Shown here: positions 27,575-36,862 of the stretch, in pieces
Layout of the letters: the number at the start of each line of letters is the position of its first letter
Numbering within the stretch: the stretch's first letter is position 1
Assembly (NCBI GenBank): GCA_021776245.1
Contig: JAJFGF010000054.1
Location: forward strand, 124,001 to 188,000
From: Hyphococcus sp.
GTDB lineage: Bacteria > Pseudomonadota > Alphaproteobacteria > Caulobacterales > Parvularculaceae
Direction: 5' to 3'
Length of the DNA stretch: 64,000 nt
Program-made: the position numbers and the translations under genes
The notes under the pieces: model-generated
Database searches by the model: none
The model's input: the letters and a program-made list of their open reading frames with translations, nothing else
What the model was told of the DNA's origin: nothing

Positions 27575-28669
27575 ATGTCTCAGGAAAAGGTCGCAGAAAT
27601 TATCGATCTCAATGCGTCCCGCGCCATCGCGCCGGGGCAGTCCCGAAATGAAAAAGCGGGCGAATTTCTTGCGAATGCCCGGCAGGCGGCCGGGCTGGGG
27701 TTCGAGGCCATCAGCGCCGGGACAAAAATTAAGATCGAACATCTTGAGGCAATTGAACAAACCCGGCCCGACAGGCTGCCGGCAACGCCTTATGCTGTGG
27801 GATTTGTCAAAGTATATGCGCGCTTTCTCGATCTCGACGCCGAAGCTGTGGCGGCGCAATTCAAGGAAGATATCGGCGCCGCAGCACTCGCGCCGGTTGA
27901 GCTGACCCCAGCGCCGGCCAGCCCACAGGCGGCGCCGGAAATTGGCGAAGAAGTTCGCCTGGCGTCGATTTTTGGAATACTCGCCATTTTGGTTTTCGCC
28001 TCATGGATTGCATTCAAGATATTGGGCGCCGACACCCCCCCTATCGACGCAGGCCTTGTTGAATATCAGCCAATTCCGGAAGCGTCGGCGGTTTTGACGG
28101 CGCGCCCGGCCCGGCCGGCTGAAGATCCGGCGCAAAATGCGGGAATCGCTGGCGAGCCGATCGCAGAAACCGGCGTCGACGAGGCGGGCCCTGCTGTTGC
28201 ATCTTTAGACAGTCCGCAAGCAACAGCCGATACGGGCTTGGTGGAATTAGGGTCTGTTACTGAAATTGACGCCGTGGCCGATCAAATGCCGCCGGCAATA
28301 GAGCCGACACCGGAAATCATCGTCGAGCCGGAACCAAAAGTTGCATCGACGCCCAAAAATGCTCCGGCGCCAACCAAATTGCTCGAAAGAAAACCTGTCG
28401 TCATCGCGTCCAAATTGACGCGCTCAGTCGCCCCTATTTATCCAGATCGCTGTGGCGAGGGCGCGGCGGCAGTAGAATCTGTCACGCTTCTCTTCGACGT
28501 CACAAGCCTTGGCCGCACCGCTAATGCGCGCGTTATTTCTTCGACGAACGCCTGTTTTGATAAATCGGCGTTGAGAACCGTCAAACGCTGGCGGTTCGAG
28601 CCGAAAACCGCCGACGGCGCGGCGCAAACCGACGCGGGCAAAACCGCGACGCTGCATTTCAGGCAATAG
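27575..28669 (+). CDS. RodZ-like HTH protein fused to a TonB C-terminal domain
   Basis: About 364 residues from ATG 27575. Residues ~25-100 are a RodZ/HTH_25-type DNA-binding-like domain (FLANARQAAGLGFEAISAGTKIKIEHLEAIEQ, then LPATPYAVGFVKVYARFL). One membrane helix follows (~130-150, LASIFGILAILVFASWIAFKIL), then a proline/alanine-rich periplasmic linker and a TonB-like C-terminal domain (APIYPDRCGEGAAAVESVTL, ALRTVKRWRFEPKT). RodZ normally links MreB to the wall and TonB energises receptors. The fusion is uncommon. TTG 27503 would add a LVACAAC segment and is less likely. Confidence 0.75.
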   Translation: MSQEKVAEIIDLNASRAIAPGQSRNEKAGEFLANARQAAGLGFEAISAGTKIKIEHLEAIEQTRPDRLPATPYAVGFVKVYARFLDLDAEAVAAQFKEDIGAAALAPVELTPAPASPQAAPEIGEEVRLASIFGILAILVFASWIAFKILGADTPPIDAGLVEYQPIPEASAVLTARPARPAEDPAQNAGIAGEPIAETGVDEAGPAVASLDSPQATADTGLVELGSVTEIDAVADQMPPAIEPTPEIIVEPEPKVASTPKNAPAPTKLLERKPVVIASKLTRSVAPIYPDRCGEGAAAVESVTLLFDVTSLGRTANARVISSTNACFDKSALRTVKRWRFEPKTADGAAQTDAGKTATLHFRQ

Positions 28670-28740
28670 TCGTTCGACTGAATTTCAAATAGCAAGACTG
28701 ATTTTTCCATTCGCAATGAATCAATCAGATATGCAGCGCG

Positions 28741-30528
28741 CTAATAAACCCGCTTTTTAGGTTCAATATAATTAATTTCGCTGGTCATCGTGTAGTCATG
28801 CACAGGCCGGTAATCGAGCGTCGCTTTGCCATTGGCGAACCATGCGGCTGTGTGCTTCATCCAGTTAGCGTCATCGCGGTCGGGATAGTCCTCACGAGCA
28901 TGCGCGCCGCGGCTTTCTTTGCGGTTTGCGGCGCCTTCCATCGTGACGATCGCCTGACCGATCATGTTATCTAATTCGAGCGTCTCAACCAGATCCGTGT
29001 TCCAGATCAGCGTGCGGTCCGAGACGCCGATATCGTGCAGGCCGTCATAGACCTCTTTGATCTTTGTCCGGCCTTCTTCGAGAACTTCGCCGGTGCGAAA
29101 TACTGCGCAATTGCTCTGCATCACGTTTTGCATGCGTGCGCGCAACGCGGCGGTCGGCGTGTCGCCTTTTGCGTGGCGGAATTTATCAAGACGCGCAAGC
29201 GCATCGTCTGTCGCCTGCTGCGGCAGGTTGGGCGATGGACCTCCGGTTTTCACGACTTCACCGCAGCGAAGTCCGGCAGCGCGTCCAAAAACAACAAGGT
29301 CAATGAGCGAGTTGGATCCGAGACGATTGGCGCCGTGAACGGAAACGCAAGCCGCTTCGCCGATCGCCATCAGACCGGAAACAACGTCGTCCGGATCGTC
29401 GCCGCGTTTTGTAATGACCTCGCCGTGATAGTTGGTGGGAATGCCGCCCATATTATAATGCACGGTTGGCAGAACGGGGATTGGTTCTTTGGTGACGTCG
29501 ACCCCGGCAAAAATTTTCGCTGATTCCGATATACCCGGCAGGCGTTCACCCAGAACCTTTGGATCAAGGTGGTTGAGATTGAGGTGTATGTGATCGTTGT
29601 TTGGTCCGACACCACGGCCTTCACGGATTTCGATTGTCATGGCGCGGGAGACTACGTCGCGTGACGCAAGGTCTTTTGCCGATGGCGCGTAGCGCTCCAT
29701 GAACCGCTCGCCTTCGGAATTGGTCAAATAGCCGCCTTCGCCGCGCGAACCCTCAGTAATGAGAACGCCGGCGCCGTAGATGCCGGTGGGATGGAACTGC
29801 ACAAATTCCATATCCTGTAGCGGAAGGCCTGCGCGCAACACCATGCCGTTACCGTCGCCGGTGCAGGTATGCGCCGATGTGCATGAAAAATACGTGCGGC
29901 CATAACCACCGGTCGCAAGAATTACCATTTTCGCCGCAAAGCGATGAATTTTTCCGGTATCGAGCTCCCAGGAAATGACGCCGCGACACTCGCCGTCATC
30001 AGACATGATGAGATCAAGGGCAAAATGTTCAATGAAAAATTCGGCGTTGTTTTTGACCGCCTGACCGTAAAGCGTGTGCAAAATTGCATGCCCGGTGCGG
30101 TCAGCGGCGGCGCAGGTCCGCTGCACCTGGCCTTCGCCGAAATTGCGGGTCATCCCGCCAAAGGCCCGTTGATAGATTTTGCCTTCTTCGGTGCGTGAAA
30201 ATGGAACGCCCCAATGCTCCAGCTCGTAAACCGCGGCGGGCGCATGTTTGCACAAATACTCGATTGCGTCCTGGTCGCCGAGCCAGTCTGATCCTTTGAC
30301 GGTGTCGTACATGTGCCAGCGCCAATCGTCTTCGCCCATATTGCCAAGGGATGCAGAAATGCCCCCTTGTGCTGCGACCGTGTGCGACCGTGTCGGAAAC
30401 ACTTTTGTCACGCATGCTGTTTTCAGACCTGCCTGCGCCGCACCCAGGGCTGCGCGAAGGCCGGAACCGCCCGCGCCAACCACGACAACGTCATATTCGT
30501 GATCAATAATCTCGTAGCTATTTGTCAT
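28741..30528 (-). CDS. sdhA: Succinate dehydrogenase flavoprotein subunit
   Basis: 595 residues, catalytic subunit of complex II, oxidises succinate to fumarate. The FAD motif is [20 protein letters not shown], with the FAD-linking histidine in SHTVAAQGG. Active-site elements are QFHPTGIYG, the [11 protein letters not shown] loop and [13 protein letters not shown]-terminal domain ends [16 protein letters not shown]... KKRVY. It follows sdhD by 3 bases. sdhB is not next in line. Confidence 0.98.
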   Translation of the reverse strand: MTNSYEIIDHEYDVVVVGAGGSGLRAALGAAQAGLKTACVTKVFPTRSHTVAAQGGISASLGNMGEDDWRWHMYDTVKGSDWLGDQDAIEYLCKHAPAAVYELEHWGVPFSRTEEGKIYQRAFGGMTRNFGEGQVQRTCAAADRTGHAILHTLYGQAVKNNAEFFIEHFALDLIMSDDGECRGVISWELDTGKIHRFAAKMVILATGGYGRTYFSCTSAHTCTGDGNGMVLRAGLPLQDMEFVQFHPTGIYGAGVLITEGSRGEGGYLTNSEGERFMERYAPSAKDLASRDVVSRAMTIEIREGRGVGPNNDHIHLNLNHLDPKVLGERLPGISESAKIFAGVDVTKEPIPVLPTVHYNMGGIPTNYHGEVITKRGDDPDDVVSGLMAIGEAACVSVHGANRLGSNSLIDLVVFGRAAGLRCGEVVKTGGPSPNLPQQATDDALARLDKFRHAKGDTPTAALRARMQNVMQSNCAVFRTGEVLEEGRTKIKEVYDGLHDIGVSDRTLIWNTDLVETLELDNMIGQAIVTMEGAANRKESRGAHAREDYPDRDDANWMKHTAAWFANGKATLDYRPVHDYTMTSEINYIEPKKRVY

Positions 30529-30531
30529 TCG

Positions 30532-30867
30532 TCAGCCTGCAAATGAAATATGATAGATAGACCAGGCGACAGCGGCGATAACGCCCAATGCAACCAGCCA
30601 GTTGATGAAAAGAAGGGCGCCTTTCAGCGAGGAATAAATATAATCGGCAATAATTTCCATCATGCCAATGCGCATATGCCAGGCGCCAATGATCAAAAAT
30701 GCGCCCAATAGCAGACCATTGAACGGCGCCTCAAGCCAGGCGCGGGCGCTGGCATAATCGGCGCCAATATGCGCAACGATATTGATCAACAACCAAATTG
30801 CCAAAGGAATGAGAAGCACAGCACTGGCGCGCTGTATAATGAAAGAGGATGTGCCTTTTCTTGACAT
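30532..30867 (-). CDS. sdhD: Succinate dehydrogenase membrane anchor subunit
   Basis: About 111 residues from ATG 30867, three helices, anchors complex II and shares heme b and the quinone site with SdhC. Typical start SRKGTSSFIIQRASAVLLIPLAIW and the AWHMRIGMMEIIADYIYSSLKG segment. The start codon shares one base with the sdhC stop (TAATG). Confidence 0.93.
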   Translation of the reverse strand: MSRKGTSSFIIQRASAVLLIPLAIWLLINIVAHIGADYASARAWLEAPFNGLLLGAFLIIGAWHMRIGMMEIIADYIYSSLKGALLFINWLVALGVIAAVAWSIYHISFAG

Positions 30868-31271
30868 TATGCCGCCCCTCTCGCCGCGTAACCGCTCCAT
30901 AAAATGAAAACGGTCAATAAGATCGACGCGGTGTAAACCAGCCATGCGGTCATCGCTGCGGTTTTCGGCGCGAGCCCGCGGCCGGAATCCCAGTAAAGAT
31001 GTCTGAGGCCATTCATCAGATGAAAGGAAAGCGCCCAGACATATCCGGCAATGATGATGAAGCCGATCGGCGAATTCACAAATCCAGAGACGACCTCAAA
31101 AAGCGAAGGGCTAAAAGTAAGGGCATAGAGCCAGACCGCAAGCAATAGCGAACCGCCATATATCACGGCGCCGGTTCCCCGATGCGTAATTGAGGCGGCC
31201 ATGGTTACGGTGAACCGCCAAATCTGCAGATGCGGCGACAGGGGTCGCTCGGAAGTTGCGCCTTCGGCCAT
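30867..31271 (-). CDS. sdhC: Succinate dehydrogenase cytochrome b556 subunit
   Basis: 134 residues, three helices. Signature RPLSPHLQIWRFTVTMAASITHRGTGAVIYGG, with the serine and arginine of the quinone pocket, and SFHLMNGLRHLYWDSG with the heme-ligand histidine. AAAGGAAC lies 9 bases before the ATG. First gene of sdhCDA. Confidence 0.95.
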   Translation of the reverse strand: MAEGATSERPLSPHLQIWRFTVTMAASITHRGTGAVIYGGSLLLAVWLYALTFSPSLFEVVSGFVNSPIGFIIIAGYVWALSFHLMNGLRHLYWDSGRGLAPKTAAMTAWLVYTASILLTVFILWSGYAARGAA

Positions 31272-31309
31272 AAATACCCGTTCCTTTAGGGCGTTGAAAA
31301 AGTTGACAG

Positions 31310-31337
31310 AAGATAGGCCGCCCTTTTTTCAAGTCAA
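31310..31337 (-). promoter_or_regulatory. Promoter of the sdhCDA operon
   Basis: Minus strand TTGACT (31337-31332), 16-base spacer, TATCTT (31315-31310), about 39 bases before the sdhC start. It also contains part of a GTTGACTTG/CTGTCAACTT near-inverted pair, of unknown meaning. Confidence 0.5.
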
Positions 31338-31462
31338 CGCAGCCGGGTGCATTGTGACCTCACGCTTCTTCAGGCCCGATATTGCCAAGCACCGGCATTA
31401 TCGGCCATGATAGAAAGCTGCGATGGGGCAAGAGACGGGTTTTGGTAAGCGGGGTTTTACGA

Positions 31463-31969
31463 ATGATTTCTAAGTGGACAAAGCGTGCGTCGTTAGTCGC
31501 GGCGTCAATGGTGTGGAGCGCCAGCGCATCCGCACAGATTGTCGATTCGGTTAATGGCGAGCAACTCGAGGCTGCATTGAACGCCGCCGAACTTAGCCCG
31601 ACGATGATGGAAGATAGCGCTTCCGGGGCGCCGGTGGCGTCTGGGACGGCTGGTGAATTTTCGTTTTTTGTACGCGCGCTTTCGTGCTCGGGAACGCCGG
31701 CGGCCTGCGAAAATCTTGTGTTTTTTGCAAATTTTGATCTTGGCCGGGAGGCCACCGCATCCGATTACCGGATCGTCAACAGCTTTAACGACAGTCAGGT
31801 CTTTGGCCGCGCCTATGTATTGGCAAACAAAAATCAGGTGGGCGTCGATTACGTGATCGAGCTTGGCGGCGGCGTAACCGAGGAACATTTGTCGGAAAAT
31901 ATCGGCCGCTGGTCGGATGTAGTTGATGCGTTTTTTGCGAAGTTTCGCGAAGGCGCGTCTTCGTCCTAA
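31463..31969 (+). CDS. YbjN-domain secreted protein
   Basis: About 168 residues from ATG 31463, with a signal peptide (SLVAASMVWSASASAQ). The body resembles a YbjN-type domain of small periplasmic sensory or chaperone-like proteins: GEQLEAALNAAELSPTM, then two strands around CENLVFFANFDLGR, and the NIGRWSDVVDAFFAKF helix at the end. Function unknown. The stop is 5 bases from a convergent gene. Confidence 0.65.
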   Translation: MISKWTKRASLVAASMVWSASASAQIVDSVNGEQLEAALNAAELSPTMMEDSASGAPVASGTAGEFSFFVRALSCSGTPAACENLVFFANFDLGREATASDYRIVNSFNDSQVFGRAYVLANKNQVGVDYVIELGGGVTEEHLSENIGRWSDVVDAFFAKFREGASSS

Positions 31970-31974
31970 CCTTC

Positions 31975-32430
31975 TCAGGGTATGTATTTCGCGCAAGCGG
32001 CTTCATCGACCTGAATGGCCATCAGTTTTCCGCCGCCCGGCCGGTAAAACCGCATACGCATCGTGACGCCATATTCCAGAAGCTTTTTGTTCGCCGCCTG
32101 CTGGCAGGTCTTCTTCAGCATCAAAAGGCGCTGTTTTTCGATATGATCGAATGGCGTGTCATTGATTCTCTCGTCCTTTAGCTGGATCGAAAAGCTGATC
32201 ATATCGATGGAAGCGTCGGTAAATGTCTGCGTTATTTCAGCAGATTTTCCCGCGCCGATATTGAAGCCGCCGCGAAAACCGCGAGCGACATTGTCCAGGT
32301 ATTTTTGCTTTTGTTCTATGTCAGCAGTTACGTAGTCGATTTTGCCGCCACCACCATTTACCGAGCCGACGCTTGCTATTGTGACAAAACCGATAAATGC
32401 GGCAGCTGTAAAAATGACTGCTTTTCCCAT
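31975..32430 (-). CDS. Exported or membrane-anchored protein of unknown function
   Basis: About 151 residues. An N-terminal hydrophobic segment (VIFTAAAFIGFVTIASVGSV) may be a signal or anchor. The rest is a compact alpha/beta domain with ISFSIQLKDERIND and KKLLEYGVTMRMRFYRPGGGKL. No family recognised. It starts 10 bases after the stop of the upstream TerB-like gene and probably shares its transcript. Confidence 0.6.
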   Translation of the reverse strand: MGKAVIFTAAAFIGFVTIASVGSVNGGGGKIDYVTADIEQKQKYLDNVARGFRGGFNIGAGKSAEITQTFTDASIDMISFSIQLKDERINDTPFDHIEKQRLLMLKKTCQQAANKKLLEYGVTMRMRFYRPGGGKLMAIQVDEAACAKYIP

Positions 32431-32440
32431 AGGTCTTCCC

Positions 32441-33403
32441 CTACGCGGCGCGATTTACCAGCGCTTTTAGGTTCTCCGGTAATTCGTCTTCAAGTTTTCG
32501 CATTCGTTCGATGAGGCTGCGTTCATTCGCATCAAAGGCGCCGTCACGCCCAATGCGGCTGGCGAGCCAATCGGCTTCGCTGTCGGTGACTTTGGCCGCA
32601 ATGATGGCGTCGCGTTCACGTTTTTCGTTATGCGCAGCGTGTACGGATTTTTGAGTATCTGCGTCTTTTACTGCGCCAAACACGCCGGAAAACATGCGGC
32701 CAAAAAATCCGCCTACGTTAGCTGAATGATCGCGTACCCAGGCGTCGCGTCGAAACGCTTCTTCGCGGCTTGGCGCCGTATAACCGAGATGAGCCATCAA
32801 ATGATTGACAACGCCCTGTACGAATAACTCAGACCATGCCGGATTGTTGCGCGCAATGTCCGTTGCATCGTTAATGTCGAATAAGAGTTCCGCCTCGGCG
32901 CGCGTCACCGCCACATTACCGTCGCCTCCGCTGGCGAAGAGATAGCGGCGCAACAGCATCGCGTCATTTTTATCGACGAAGGCGCCGGTGGGTTTGGCAA
33001 GGATTGCCTCTTTGATTTGCGCGCCGGCAAAGGCGCTCATTTCCGGCGGCGTTTGGGTTGCTGTTTCCATGAGTTTAACCAAGACGGCGATCTCAAGGGC
33101 GTTGGCGTGATCACCGCTACAGATAATACGAGATTTCAGGGACTGAAACTCCTCAGGGGTCAAATAGCCTTGGGGCTCTTCCTCGCGCAGATAAAAATCC
33201 GTCGCTGCCTCGGCAAAAAATTGCAGCCATTCAGCATCGCCATCCGGCGCGCGTGCGCCCAGGGTGAAAAGTGCGTCGAGTTCCTCATTGCTGACGATAC
33301 CGTCGGCAAAAACGGTACGGCGCAGAAAAAGGACCTCGTCTGCTGTCACATAGCCATTTTCGCCAATCGCTGCGAGGCGCGTCTCAAGGGACTGATCGGA
33401 CAT
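32441..33403 (-). CDS. TerB-like acidic helical protein
   Basis: About 320 residues from ATG 33403, which follows GGAGGGA. There are three related segments of TerB type, each an acidic helix hairpin: GYVTADEVLFLRRTVFADGIVSNEELDALF (~18-45), AMLLRRYLFASGGDGNVAVTRAEAELLFD (~145-175) and DWLASRIGRDGAFDANERSLIERM (~290-312). TerB domains bind metals or act with membrane stress systems. No tellurite genes are near. No signal peptide, so cytoplasmic. Function not assignable. Confidence 0.6.
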   Translation of the reverse strand: MSDQSLETRLAAIGENGYVTADEVLFLRRTVFADGIVSNEELDALFTLGARAPDGDAEWLQFFAEAATDFYLREEEPQGYLTPEEFQSLKSRIICSGDHANALEIAVLVKLMETATQTPPEMSAFAGAQIKEAILAKPTGAFVDKNDAMLLRRYLFASGGDGNVAVTRAEAELLFDINDATDIARNNPAWSELFVQGVVNHLMAHLGYTAPSREEAFRRDAWVRDHSANVGGFFGRMFSGVFGAVKDADTQKSVHAAHNEKRERDAIIAAKVTDSEADWLASRIGRDGAFDANERSLIERMRKLEDELPENLKALVNRAA

Positions 33404-33536
33404 TGCGGGATTCCCTCCGAAAAAATATTCGGCGAAAGTCTCGCGCAATGAGGTTAAAATCGCGGAAAGGATTTTGCAGCGATGGCGCCTATTTAGATTT
33501 CGTTAAGAACTTCATCGCGCAACGTTCGAGCGTCTG

Positions 33537-34550
33537 TTAGCGCGGCAATGCGCCTGACAGGAAAAACCCGCCGGCGATAACAAATCCAGCCAGGAAGAGC
33601 GTCTGCAAAAACAAAACAGCGACCGGCCTTGGCCCCACTTCGAAAAGGTCTTTAAGCGATGTTTTTACGCCGAGGGCTGAAACTGCCGCCACGAGCGACC
33701 AGCGAGATGCGTCGCTGAGAAACGCACGCGCCTCGGGAGAAATAATCCCGAAACTGTTGGCGCTCATTAACGCAGCAAAACCAATCAGGAATAATGGAAA
33801 AGCGCGTTCGGTGGCTCCGGCGTTGCCGCCGCTGCGGGAGAAGACAAGAGCAATCGCCAAAACGGCGGGCGCAAGTAGCGTCACGCGCATCAGCTTGACG
33901 ACGGCTGCAACTTCCGCTGCTTCATCGGAAACGATGTACCCCGCGCCGATGACTTGCGCCACATCATGAATTGTGGCGCCGAGAAAAATGCCCGCGCGCA
34001 TGTCGGAAAAACCCAATAAATGCGTAAGGGATGGATAAATCACCATCGCCAATGTGGAGAGGCTGGTAACGCCCACAACCGTCAATATGAGGTTGCGTTC
34101 GCTGTCTTTGTTTTGCGGCAACACGCTGGCGATCGCCATGGCGGCCGAGGCGCCGCAAATGGCAACGGCCCCTGCTGACAGAACTGAGTGTGCGGATGAG
34201 AGCTTGCCCGCGCGTCCAACCGCCCAGCCGATAGTAATCGTTGCAATGACCGCCCCCGCGACAAGCGCGGCGGTCGCCCAGCCCAGTGCTGTAATTTCAG
34301 CAAGCGTTACGCCTGCGCCAAGTAAGACAACCCCGAGCTGAAGAATTCGCTTTGATGCGAATTGAATGCCGGTCGCGCAATTCGGCTCGTCATTGAGGAA
34401 GTTAAAAGCGATGCCGAAAAGGATCGCATAGAGCATCACCGGCCCGCCATAACGCGCCGCAATGAACTGCGATGCGAGGGCAATTGTGCCGACGAGCAGT
34501 AATCCGGGCGCGAGGCCGCGCGCATTCGAAAGAATTGAAATATTGATCAC
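33537..34550 (-). CDS. YeiH-family putative sulfate exporter
   Basis: About 337 residues, ten or more membrane helices of the conserved UPF0324/YeiH group. Marks are FASKRILQLGVVLLGAGVTL, GAVAICGASAAMAIASVLP, the FLGATIHDVAQVIGAGYIVSDEA block and LGVKTSLKDLFEVGPRP. Some members protect against taurine- or sulfite-derived sulfur. It is oriented away from the Lrp regulator, separated from it by a DUF6356 gene. Confidence 0.9.
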   Translation of the reverse strand: MINISILSNARGLAPGLLLVGTIALASQFIAARYGGPVMLYAILFGIAFNFLNDEPNCATGIQFASKRILQLGVVLLGAGVTLAEITALGWATAALVAGAVIATITIGWAVGRAGKLSSAHSVLSAGAVAICGASAAMAIASVLPQNKDSERNLILTVVGVTSLSTLAMVIYPSLTHLLGFSDMRAGIFLGATIHDVAQVIGAGYIVSDEAAEVAAVVKLMRVTLLAPAVLAIALVFSRSGGNAGATERAFPLFLIGFAALMSANSFGIISPEARAFLSDASRWSLVAAVSALGVKTSLKDLFEVGPRPVAVLFLQTLFLAGFVIAGGFFLSGALPR

Positions 34551-34597
34551 TTCGAGGCGATGAAATGGATAATCCCGCTGGCGTAGTCTAGGCGCGT

Positions 34598-34876
34598 CTA
34601 TTCGGCGGCGCCAAGGTTCGCCGATGTTTTATCCATCGCTGCCAATTCGTCGCGCGCATTATGCAAACGTTTGTCTCTATGCGTGACCATCGAGTGATGC
34701 AGCTCGTCAATGCACTTGCTGCCCGTGCGGACAAAGAGAAAAGGAAACAATCCGTGCAGCAAGCAGGCTATGCCGCCGCCAATCATTTTCAGGCTGAAGC
34801 CTAAAGCGCACCCCAAATGTCCAAAATAGCTCTCGCCGACACTGGCTGGGTGTTCTGTAAATGCCCGTTTGATCAT
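34598..34876 (-). CDS. DUF6356 family small protein
   Basis: About 92 residues. The conserved block FTEHPASVGESYFGHLGCALGFSLKMIGGGIACLLHGLFPFLF is the DUF6356 signature, with one or two hydrophobic helices, followed by SKCIDELHHSMVTHRDK. Probably membrane-associated and of unknown role. Diverges from the Lrp gene. Confidence 0.82.
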   Translation of the reverse strand: MIKRAFTEHPASVGESYFGHLGCALGFSLKMIGGGIACLLHGLFPFLFVRTGSKCIDELHHSMVTHRDKRLHNARDELAAMDKTSANLGAAE

Positions 34877-34939
34877 GACCGCGCTGTCCCCGATTGAATT
34901 GGCGTGACGATAGGCCGAAACTGGTGAAAATTTTCTCTA

Positions 34940-34980
34940 TATCTAACCATAGATATTCTATATTGTGCGACTATATTCTA
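34940..34980. promoter_or_regulatory. AT-rich operator-like region before the Lrp gene
   Basis: A palindrome TATCTA-ACCA-TAGATA (34940-34955) is followed by two direct copies of ATATTCTA at 34953-34960 and 34973-34980, exactly 20 bases apart. It lies between divergent genes. The spacing of two helical turns suits a multimeric Lrp-type protein binding its own promoter. Confidence 0.5.
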
Positions 34981-35000
34981 CGTTTTGAGCGGATATTAGA

Positions 35001-35459
35001 ATGGATCATATCGATAAAGGCATTTTGGCGCTATTACAGCGTGATGCGTCGACGCCGATCGGGGAAATCGCCGAATCAGTTGGCTTGTCGCCGACGCCCT
35101 GTTGGCGGCGCATCAAAAAGATGGAAGAGGAAGGAATTATCCGCCGTCGCGTCGCCTTGGCCGATGGCACGGCGCTTTGTCTCAATCTGACCGCCTTTGT
35201 TGCTGTCAAGACCGCGCAGCACAGCGAGGGCTGGCTGACCAAATTTGCCGAAAATGTTCGCCGCATACCCGAAGTCGTTGAGTTTCACCGGATGAGCGGG
35301 GATGTGGATTATTTGATGAAAATCGTCTGCCCGGACATGGCGCAGTTTGATTGCGTTTATAAAAAACTCATTGCCGTCGCTGAGTTTTCCGACGTCCGGT
35401 CGACCTTCTCCATGGAAGAGTTGAAATACACAACCGAATTGCCGCTCGATTATGTGTGA
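35001..35459 (+). CDS. Lrp/AsnC family transcriptional regulator
   Basis: About 152 residues, the family's usual length. N-terminal helix-turn-helix (HIDKGILALLQRDASTPIGEIAESVGLSPTPCWRRIKKMEEEGIIRR) and the C-terminal RAM/AsnC effector domain (LTAFVAVKTAQHSEGWLTKF, FHRMSGDVDYLMKIVCPDM). The SPTPCWRRI recognition helix is typical of the Lrp subgroup. Likely autoregulated through the AT-rich upstream region. Target genes unknown. Confidence 0.95.
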   Translation: MDHIDKGILALLQRDASTPIGEIAESVGLSPTPCWRRIKKMEEEGIIRRRVALADGTALCLNLTAFVAVKTAQHSEGWLTKFAENVRRIPEVVEFHRMSGDVDYLMKIVCPDMAQFDCVYKKLIAVAEFSDVRSTFSMEELKYTTELPLDYV

Positions 35460-35464
35460 ATAAA

Positions 35465-36781
35465 TCAGGGCGCCTTATAAGCGACGCCTTCTTTCATCAC
35501 AAAATCAACTTGTTCCAGTTCCGTTATGTCGTTTAGCGGATCGCCGTCAACAGCGACAAGATCGCCATATTTACCAGGCTCAATTGTTCCGAGCAGGTCG
35601 GATTTTCCCAGATTGTCGGCGCCGTTTACGGTGGCTGCAGTGATTGCCTGCATCGGCGTCATGCCTGCATCCACAAGAAGCTTAAACTCGCGTGCGTTCT
35701 CGCCATGTTTGGAAACGCCGCTATCTGTGCCGAAAGCAATCTTAACGCCGCCATCATAAGCGCGCCGCGCCATTTCTATCATTTTGGGGCCCACCTCTTT
35801 GGCTTTCGCACGTTGAGGCGGCAATAAGAAAGAGTTTGGATCATCGGCCCATTCAGCTACGGTGACCCCGGCTAGAATGGTCGGCACGAGGTAAGCGTTG
35901 TTTCGCTTAAAAAGCCTGATCGATTCTTTATCGAGATAGGTGCCGTGTTCGATTGTATCGACGCCAGCGCGCAGAGCGGCGTTGATGCCATTCACACCAT
36001 GGGCGTGTGCGGTTGCCCTGCGGCCCATTGCGTGCGTTGCATCCATGATTGCTGTTAATTCATCCTCAAAAAACTGTTGTTCCAGTCCGGCGGCGGTGTT
36101 GGACAGAACGCCTGCTGTCGCGGTCAGTTTTATGTGGTCAGCGCCACGGCGCACCTGCTCGCGAACAGCTTTACGGCACGCGCCGACGCCATCGCAGGTT
36201 CCGGAGGAATGAAGGATTTCCGCAATATCGTCGCGATAGCCCTGTGTGCCATCGCCATGGCCGCCAGTGACCGAAATTGTTGAGCCGGAGGCATAAATCC
36301 TTGGCCCAATGACATCGCCGCGGGCGATGCCGTCACGCAACGCAAAGATCGCATCTCTCGATCGGGCGCCGACATCGCGCACGGTTGTAAATCCCGCATT
36401 CAGCGTGACCAGGGCAAACCCGGCCCCGGCGATTGCATAATCGGCGTCGGACATCTCAACGCGCTGCAACCGGCCCTTTGGGTTGTTCTCGCTGGTGATG
36501 TGAACGTGCCCGTCGATGAGGCCGGGCAGGACAAACATGTTTCTCAAATCATGAATAGTCACCTTGTCATTGGCGACGGCCCCGGCGCTCTGTGCGTCGA
36601 CATATCCGGGCATGACGGCGGCGATCCTACCTTCGCGAATGATGACGCTTTGTTCGCTTGTCACAGCGCCGCCAGGAACCGCGAGCAGGCGACCGGCATG
36701 AACAATCGAAATATCCGCGGCGAATGCCGGCGAAAAACTGAGTGCAGCTGCGCACCCAAAGAGCATGTGGGTGAATTTCAT
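35465..36781 (-). CDS. Secreted amidohydrolase-family protein
   Basis: About 438 residues with a signal peptide (FGCAAALSFSPAFA). TIM-barrel metal hydrolase: FVLPGLIDGHVHITSE carries the HxH motif, ADHIKLTATAGVLS the bridging lysine, RATAHAHGVNGINAAL and DTIEHGTYLD further histidines, and KIAFGTDSGVSKHG the catalytic aspartate. It resembles the Xaa-Pro dipeptidase/carnosinase-like secreted amidohydrolases. Converges within 5 bases of the Lrp gene stop. Confidence 0.9.
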   Translation of the reverse strand: MKFTHMLFGCAAALSFSPAFAADISIVHAGRLLAVPGGAVTSEQSVIIREGRIAAVMPGYVDAQSAGAVANDKVTIHDLRNMFVLPGLIDGHVHITSENNPKGRLQRVEMSDADYAIAGAGFALVTLNAGFTTVRDVGARSRDAIFALRDGIARGDVIGPRIYASGSTISVTGGHGDGTQGYRDDIAEILHSSGTCDGVGACRKAVREQVRRGADHIKLTATAGVLSNTAAGLEQQFFEDELTAIMDATHAMGRRATAHAHGVNGINAALRAGVDTIEHGTYLDKESIRLFKRNNAYLVPTILAGVTVAEWADDPNSFLLPPQRAKAKEVGPKMIEMARRAYDGGVKIAFGTDSGVSKHGENAREFKLLVDAGMTPMQAITAATVNGADNLGKSDLLGTIEPGKYGDLVAVDGDPLNDITELEQVDFVMKEGVAYKAP

Positions 36782-36862
36782 AAGGCCCCTCTGATTAATC
36801 TTGCGGTCAAACTATTCCAGAAGTGACGGACAAGCGAAAATTAATGTATAGAACAGCAACTA

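Noticed and set aside
27476-27575. Lipoprotein start (MRRAAVLAPFVLGC) for the RodZ-TonB gene
   Set aside because: That frame stops before the HTH domain, and a lipid anchor would conflict with the cytoplasmic HTH and internal membrane helix.
29035-29523. 162-codon frame opposite sdhA
   Set aside because: Antisense shadow of the well-supported sdhA gene with no own motif or ribosome site.
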